Part shown: piece by piece, positions 40,169-44,293 of the stretch
Numbering within the stretch: the first letter of the stretch is position 1
Layout: every line of letters starts with the position of its first letter
From: a virus
Virus record (IMG/VR): IMGVR_UViG_3300031566_000099
Span: 1-44,293 of that record
Reading direction: 5' to 3' (one strand)
DNA length: 44,293 bases
Translations under genes and position numbers: made by a program
Notes under the pieces: model-generated
What the model saw: only the letters and a program-made list of their open reading frames with translations
The model's database searches: none
What the model was told of the DNA's origin: nothing

Positions 40169-42588
40169 AGCTTTAGTTGGTCAGGTGATAGGTCGGCCAA
40201 CAAGCAGGAGCAGTCGTTCAGCCCTATAGCTGTTCTATATGCCGTTCCATTGGTGTGTATTTCCCAGTTACTAGGGAAAGCGACGTTAGCCTTATAGTGG
40301 GCACACGCATCCGGTTTTGGGGCTGCCGTGCCAGACATGATCGGCTCTTTGCTCATGCGGATAACCTTAAAAGGCGGAGAAGGTTCAAGCAGCAACGCCC
40401 CTATGTGGTATCTCCAAGGAGCATCGCCAAAATCGTTAATTGTTCTTGAATGGAACAGCCTGACTAGCTTCCCGCTTTCACGGTGCGGGAGTGGCTGTGT
40501 TCCCCCTCTTGGAGTTCCCCAAGCCCAAGCAACACCGTCCGTAATCCATTCTTTTAGAACCTTGTTCTTAGTGATCTTCCATAAAACAGTCTTCGGGTAA
40601 GTGGAATACCAACAGTAAAGGTCTTCACCATGGTCGAAAAAGATCCAGTTCTTCTCCATGTCCTGCCTTCTTGTGAAAATTACAGGGCTTGTAAGCTCCC
40701 ACACTCCTTCCACTTCTTCTGACAGGGACACTTTTGCATAACCGACTTGGCTCTTAAAAGGGGTTTGGGGATAGTTGCTAACTACAAACGACATGTGAAG
40801 ACCTCGTTCATGCCAAAACAATCGAGGGTCTTCAAAACTCTGTGGTTGGGTGCCAAATTCGGATAGAGAGCCAATGCTATGCTTTATCCATGCGTTGGTC
40901 CGGACGTTCCCACTGATGTCTAGGGTAGCTGCCGCCAAGTCTGTCCGATGATCCTTAAACCGATGGGCTCTGTACGCGAGCAACATCTGCGGGTTACCCG
41001 AAAAATTCAACCTCACTTGGGTTGGGTTATATCCGAAAGGGAACAGAGCCTCTGGGTTAATAACAAGTTTTCGAGGCAACGAAGAAGCACCGTAATACTC
41101 TGGTGTAACCCCATGCTCGGTGAACCAAGCCTCTCCAAGCTTGGAATTGATATTTCTCCAAGCTGTGTTGATCATACTAACTGGGGGTCCCATTGGTCGG
41201 AAAGTTGCCGAGTTGCTTTCCTGGCCTCCAGTGCTGCGAATATATTCTTTCAGCAATCGATGCCAATACGGATCGTTCCCCATAATAACGTCGGGAAGTT
41301 TGGATAAATTATCGCGGCACCATTTTGCTGTGAAGGTGAATAAATCAACGTCAGCATGTGGAACTCCCTCTTCTGCTTCAGAGTCTGCAACCCACCTTGT
41401 CCCCCATCCCAGAGGCTCGTATTCCTCAAACTGAACAGCCCATCTCCATCGGATAGAAGCGTCTGGGCGGGTAAGGACAATTATGTCGTCATCTTTCTTT
41501 GTGGCGAGCAATGCGGCACGCAGTACATCGCGTAAAAACGGGTATGCCTCTGAATCGGGTCCTTCATATTGTGTGTATGAATCTCGTCCAAACGCCCCTG
41601 AATCAATGCATACTTCTTTCCATCCCAACTCGCTGTAAACTTTTTCCCATGTTTTACGCGCCGATTTATGTCGGTGCCTAACCAGATCGGTGAACCCATA
41701 GCCGCACCACACATGATAGACGGATGCTGTTGACTCGCTAAACCTACAACCCGGTTTCCCAATCCTATAGATTGCTTGATAAATGTCAGGAATACGCTCT
41801 GGGCGATGGTAGCGTATATGTGCTGCATGTTGTGGCGACCAAGGACTTCCATGCCAATGCTTCGGGGAGTCCTGTATCAGAGCACACACTGGCAGTTTTG
41901 GAACAGCCCTAGCAAGATGAAGGGTTGCGGTATCAAGAGTGATTAGGCAGTGCGCCTTTTCGTATAGGCCCAATAGATCGTAAACCTGTTCGGCTTTGAG
42001 ACAGGATATATCCAGCAACTGAAAGTATTTCTTGTGCAGCTTGGCATTAAGATAATCCAACAACAGGTCTTTGTAGGGATATGGGGAAGTGTTCCCGCCA
42101 AGGTTAATCAGAATCAGCCGTTTGTTCTTCGAGATGGGGGGCAGGTCCTCAATCAGCTGTTCTTCGCGGCTTAAATCCCTGTTGTCGAAAACTAAAGGCA
42201 GGTTTAAGCGCCAGTCCTGAAGCTTTCCTGCCAACCGCCACGCCTCCTTCGCAAAACTCTCGGTATTGGGATCTCCCAGTTTCAGCCCTGCACGCTCATA
42301 GGCTTCTACCAGCTGATCCAGCTTAAACCCAGCAACCTGGCAAACCTTCAGATCCCTGTATTTCTCACCATGCTCCCTAACTGCTTCGCTGATGGCCATC
42401 CAGTTCCCAGTAAACTCTACCGGATCCACATAGCTAACTCCGGAAAGCACACCTATGAACTCAGAAGCGACTAAAAACGCCGGTTTCTCCTTCTTTTCTA
42501 CCCAGTGTTGGCGTAGTAGCGGGAGTAGATTAAGAATGTCTCCGGTTTTACCAAGGCAGACGTAAAGGGTCTGGTCTATTGCGTTCAA
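40165..42588 (-). CDS. triple-domain glycan enzyme: GT9-like + GT-A-like + GH130-like beta-propeller
   Basis: Read from TTG at 42588 (GGCGG before it; TTG at 42603 overlaps the previous stop and is the alternative), giving 807 residues. Residues 1-285 look like a GT9/heptosyltransferase: LYVCLGKTGDILNLLPLL, LILINLGGNTSPYPYKDLLL and TLDTATLHLARAVPKLPVCA. Residues about 290-520 are a GT-A-like module: VWCGYGFTDLVRHRHKSA, FGRDSYTQYEGPDSEAYPFL and DDDIIVLTRPDAS. From about 545 to the end is a five-bladed-propeller type region with SFEDPRLFW near residue 585, KNWIFFDHGEDLYCWYSTYP and a blade ending YHIGALLLEPSPP, as in GH130 phosphorylases. Both adding and remodelling a glycan by one polypeptide is inferred. 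Confidence 0.65.
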   Translation of the reverse strand: MNAIDQTLYVCLGKTGDILNLLPLLRQHWVEKKEKPAFLVASEFIGVLSGVSYVDPVEFTGNWMAISEAVREHGEKYRDLKVCQVAGFKLDQLVEAYERAGLKLGDPNTESFAKEAWRLAGKLQDWRLNLPLVFDNRDLSREEQLIEDLPPISKNKRLILINLGGNTSPYPYKDLLLDYLNAKLHKKYFQLLDISCLKAEQVYDLLGLYEKAHCLITLDTATLHLARAVPKLPVCALIQDSPKHWHGSPWSPQHAAHIRYHRPERIPDIYQAIYRIGKPGCRFSESTASVYHVWCGYGFTDLVRHRHKSARKTWEKVYSELGWKEVCIDSGAFGRDSYTQYEGPDSEAYPFLRDVLRAALLATKKDDDIIVLTRPDASIRWRWAVQFEEYEPLGWGTRWVADSEAEEGVPHADVDLFTFTAKWCRDNLSKLPDVIMGNDPYWHRLLKEYIRSTGGQESNSATFRPMGPPVSMINTAWRNINSKLGEAWFTEHGVTPEYYGASSLPRKLVINPEALFPFGYNPTQVRLNFSGNPQMLLAYRAHRFKDHRTDLAAATLDISGNVRTNAWIKHSIGSLSEFGTQPQSFEDPRLFWHERGLHMSFVVSNYPQTPFKSQVGYAKVSLSEEVEGVWELTSPVIFTRRQDMEKNWIFFDHGEDLYCWYSTYPKTVLWKITKNKVLKEWITDGVAWAWGTPRGGTQPLPHRESGKLVRLFHSRTINDFGDAPWRYHIGALLLEPSPPFKVIRMSKEPIMSGTAAPKPDACAHYKANVAFPSNWEIHTNGTAYRTAIGLNDCSCLLADLSPDQLKL

Positions 42589-42599
42589 TGTGCCGCCAT

Positions 42600-42791
42600 T
42601 CAAAAACCAAAAAACGGTTCCGGCAAGCCTTGTTTGCGATTCCACCCCAAAGAAAAGACCCAACCCGCATTATTCTTGCCCAATGACATCTGGTAAATTA
42701 CGAACCGCCCCTCCCTAGCCTCCCTGAAAACTTGGTCGGCGTCCTCGTTACTAACGGTAGTTACGGTCTGCTGCCCCTCGTGGATCTCCAT
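42600..42791 (-). CDS. small hypothetical protein (63 aa)
   Basis: Starts MEIHEGQQTVTTVSNEDADQ at the ATG 42791, which overlaps the stop of the RusA-like gene as TAATG. A longer frame from 42839 is less likely. A beta-alpha-beta-like sequence (TVTTVSNEDADQVFREAREG, RFVIYQMSLG, WVFSLGWNRKQGLPEPFFGF). The ending resembles a small phage protein family but I cannot name it. It couples the RusA-like gene to the glycan operon. Its stop overlaps the possible TTG start at 42603 of the fusion gene. Confidence 0.5.
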   Translation of the reverse strand: MEIHEGQQTVTTVSNEDADQVFREAREGRFVIYQMSLGKNNAGWVFSLGWNRKQGLPEPFFGF

Positions 42792-43141
42792 TACAGACGT
42801 TCTAAAACAATGATGGCGCCCTCTTTCCCCTTCTCGCACATCTCAGTGTGTACGCTTCCTATCCTCAATGCCTGCCAAGTGTCGTCCTGCGGCAATGATT
42901 GCATCGCAAACTGTCTCAAGCATTCCGGGGTTGTCCCTCCTTCTCTTGTCTGACACAAGGAACGTAACTGAGATTCGATACTCTTTATCGCGCCAAGCAT
43001 CCATTTCTTTGTCTTGTATTCCGTGGCTAGGAACGGTCTTCCGGTCTTTGGGTTTGTCACGATCCGCTTCTTGTTCTTGAAGCTGGGGACTGGTCCCTGC
43101 CCTTGGATATAGATGCGGATTTCGTCGTTTGGTGGATTCAC
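42791..43141 (-). CDS. RusA-like Holliday junction resolvase with frame-exchanged core
   Basis: A 116-residue frame starting MNPPNDEIRIYIQGQGPVPS. The N-terminus (GQGPVPSFKNKKRIVTNPKT, GRPFLATEYKTKKWM) is typical of RusA. The C-terminus DDTWQALRIGSVHTEMCEKG and then KEGAIIVLERL matches the RusA end. In between, the family's acidic motif is absent in this frame but present in the -1 frame (+1 back at the end): KRRRDNPGMLETVCDAIIAAG (DNP..ML....D.I). So RusA residues occur in frames A, B, A. Either the gene has two compensating frameshifts or the protein evolved a new core. ATGA links it to the upstream gene. Confidence 0.6.
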   Translation of the reverse strand: MNPPNDEIRIYIQGQGPVPSFKNKKRIVTNPKTGRPFLATEYKTKKWMLGAIKSIESQLRSLCQTREGGTTPECLRQFAMQSLPQDDTWQALRIGSVHTEMCEKGKEGAIIVLERL

Positions 43142-43314
43142 TTGCGTTTGGGAGAATTGCCATAATCAACATCCAATGCGGAAGCCTTCATGTTTCGGAG
43201 AGATTCCGCTATGTAGTGGCGTTCTTCTTTGGTGGGTTCAATTCCGTCGATAAGATTCAAAGGCCAGTAGCCAGCCTTCAAACTAGCTTCGTATGCTTCC
43301 AATCTTGGGTGCAT
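43138..43314 (-). CDS. small hypothetical protein (58 aa)
   Basis: Starts MHPRLEAYEASLKAGYWPLN at the ATG at 43314, 7 nt after the previous stop, without a strong ribosome binding site. A TTG at 43389 would give a longer version overlapping the upstream gene by 68 nt. Helical: EAYEASLKAGYW, KEERHYIAESLRNMKASALD, and a Lys-rich end NSPKRK. Its stop overlaps the RusA-like start as ATGA, suggesting translational coupling. No family is recognised. Confidence 0.45.
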   Translation of the reverse strand: MHPRLEAYEASLKAGYWPLNLIDGIEPTKEERHYIAESLRNMKASALDVDYGNSPKRK

Positions 43315-43321
43315 CAGATGT

Positions 43322-43747
43322 TCATGTGTCCAGCAGCCATTCTGGAATGTCCGAAATAAGCGATTTGGCTGAGGAACTCGGGCAAGCAAAACGCACCAGC
43401 CAAGTTGGAATCTTAATTACATCTGGCTCGATTGGAGGAAAGAAGATAAAAACCATTTCAGTCGGACCCCAGAAGAACTCTTTAAGGGTCTTCATCATCT
43501 CTGATCCCATCTGCTTGGACACAGCCTTGTAGGTTGGCTCTGCCCCTTCGATGGAGCTTAACTCTGTAAAGTCTTCAATTACTTCGGCTTCAAGAATTTC
43601 CCATCCGTCCTTAACATATCGTTTGGCTTGAATCCGTTCTCTTTCAGTAAGCCCGATGATAAACGCCCCATCAGTATCTCCCACCTCAGTAGCATGTAGC
43701 CCTGTGACTACGCGCCAGTCTTCCACCATATCAGTTCTAAAGCTCAT
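43322..43747 (-). CDS. hypothetical protein (141 aa)
   Basis: Starts MSFRTDMVEDWRVVTGLHAT at 43747, with AAGGATACTG before the ATG; a longer frame from 43837 lies within the upstream gene. N-terminal strand and loop (VEDWRVVTGLHATEVGDTDG, AFIIGLTERERIQAKRYVKD), a central basic helix, then FFWGPTEMVFIFFPPIEPDV and the C-terminal WLVRFACPSSSAKSLISDIP. The FFWGP...FFPP segment recalls small phage proteins with a similar ending, which I cannot name. It overlaps the HNH-like gene by 11 nt. Function unknown. Confidence 0.5.
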   Translation of the reverse strand: MSFRTDMVEDWRVVTGLHATEVGDTDGAFIIGLTERERIQAKRYVKDGWEILEAEVIEDFTELSSIEGAEPTYKAVSKQMGSEMMKTLKEFFWGPTEMVFIFFPPIEPDVIKIPTWLVRFACPSSSAKSLISDIPEWLLDT

Positions 43748-44069
43748 CAGTATCCTTTGGAATTGTGTTGAATTGGCCTGCCTCGCACAAAAACCCCATT
43801 CTCCTGGCCTCATTCGGGTTTCGGTGTATCCAATCATGGCCCCATTGCGAGACTGGGCACCAGAAGTTTTCCAGTAAAAGAAGGCGCCCTATTCGGCCCC
43901 GCGTATGGTGACACTGGGTTGCCCTGCGTCTGGGCATATTCAAATGCTGGCTTACTCTGCACCTCATGTTATTGGGTTCAAGAAGCCATTCCTTAACCCT
44001 AGCATTATACCTTCTGGTCTCAGCTGCCCTCTTGCTCGTTCTTGATTTTATTCGCTGTTTCTGTGTCAT
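43737..44069 (-). CDS. HNH-like nuclease protein (110 aa)
   Basis: A 110-residue basic protein: the N-terminus is RKR-rich (MTQKQRIKSRTSKRAAETRR). The core is CRVSQHLNMPRRRATQCHHT, then GRIGRLLLLENFWCPVSQWG and HDWIHRNPNEARRMGFLC. The HH pair at 54-55, Cys71, His78 and His82 (HDWIH) follow the layout of small phage HNH-like proteins with H-H-x-x-x-R-G near the N-terminus and H-x-x-x-H-x-N-P at the end. Such proteins act in recombination or packaging. It overlaps the SWIM-finger gene by 50 nt. Nuclease activity is an inference from motif similarity. Confidence 0.55.
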   Translation of the reverse strand: MTQKQRIKSRTSKRAAETRRYNARVKEWLLEPNNMRCRVSQHLNMPRRRATQCHHTRGRIGRLLLLENFWCPVSQWGHDWIHRNPNEARRMGFLCEAGQFNTIPKDTDEL

Positions 44070-44293
44070 AATGTTCTCTGGCTATTGATTGAACAGTTCT
44101 TCTGCCGACAACAATCAAACATGCATCGATGTGCTTGCAGGTGTGCCAATCACCGTCCTTCCCAACCTTAGGGGCGTGATGGCATTTGAAATCAGGGCAA
44201 TCGCATTGCCCATTGCAGTCCATCTCTTCTAGGTCCACTAAATAAGGCTCTACGGAGTTTGGAGATGTTTCGCTAGTAACGAAAAATCGTGCG
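44020..44293 (-). CDS. SWIM-type zinc-finger protein, 5' end beyond the window
   Basis: The frame is open to the right window edge and its start is not in the window; an internal GTG at 44238 is probably not the start. The visible part reads EPYLVDLEEMDCNGQCDCPD, then FKCHHAPKVGKDGDWHTCKH and IDACLIVVGRRTVQ. A CxC followed at distance by CKH (CDCPDF...CKHI) is the SWIM zinc-finger pattern, found in many phage and bacterial proteins that bind DNA or partner proteins. The downstream HNH-like and RusA-like genes suggest a DNA-processing set. Confidence 0.65.
   Translation of the reverse strand, partial: ARFFVTSETSPNSVEPYLVDLEEMDCNGQCDCPDFKCHHAPKVGKDGDWHTCKHIDACLIVVGRRTVQSIAREHYDTETANKIKNEQEGS

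Noticed and set aside
1-44293. CRISPR arrays, tRNA genes, insertion sequences, integrase and attachment sites
   Set aside because: No regularly spaced repeats, no cloverleaf-like sequences, no transposase or recombinase motifs were seen while reading; attachment sites cannot be recognised without a host sequence.

Overview
The window looks like a large part of the genome of a tailed bacteriophage with a short tail (podovirus-like). A terminase large subunit, an approx. 730-residue portal, a probable major capsid protein, a scaffold-like protein, a probable tail nozzle and tail adaptor, internal-virion-type proteins and a 4123-residue polyvalent protein all lie within 44 kb. Genes are tightly packed: most neighbours overlap by ATGA, TAATG or TTGA. 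No tRNA, rRNA, CRISPR array, integrase, DNA polymerase or endolysin was recognised. Both window ends cut through leftward genes, so the genome continues on both sides. The host is unknown. The VTN-rich lipoprotein, the FN3 membrane protein and the MKTPxxR small proteins resemble what I remember from phages and prophages of Verrucomicrobiota, but that is inference only.

Layout. (1) 1-4302, leftward: about a dozen small early-type genes (glycine-rich protein, 28-residue membrane peptide, DUF6948-like protein, LEQAQ coiled-coil proteins, HTH protein, Lar-like zinc protein), with one rightward HTH gene (576-1139). (2) 4481-12267, rightward: major capsid protein, a tandem family of MATC-type helical-repeat proteins with beta-rich tails, a glycosyltransferase plus FkbM methyltransferase pair, then three membrane or envelope proteins. 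(3) 12356-17040, leftward: TerL, two small cysteine proteins, portal. (4) 17097-36289, rightward: appendage or fibre-like protein, nozzle, cysteine-rich structural protein, adaptor, two internal-virion-type proteins and the giant polyvalent protein. (5) 36286-44293, leftward: SWIM zinc-finger protein, HNH-like protein, RusA-like protein, a GT9-GT-GH130-like fusion, two methyltransferases, a second glycosyltransferase and the scaffold-like protein.

How the parts may work together. TerL and portal package DNA into a capsid built from the 4647-5969 protein with the distant scaffold. The MATC-family proteins next to the capsid gene are candidates for head decoration. Two separate loci (9191-10497 and 37745-42588) each pair a glycosyltransferase with an FkbM methyltransferase, suggesting that the phage makes and methylates a glycan, perhaps on its own virion. 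The 4123-residue protein carries an N6-adenine-type methyltransferase and a strawberry-notch-type helicase. Its position after the tail and internal-virion genes suggests a protein injected with the DNA to protect it, like P1 DarB. RusA-like, HNH-like and SWIM proteins belong to DNA processing. Candidate control points are a divergent region at 4303-4480, a palindrome cluster at 17058-17081 and several C-run/G-run hairpins at operon ends.
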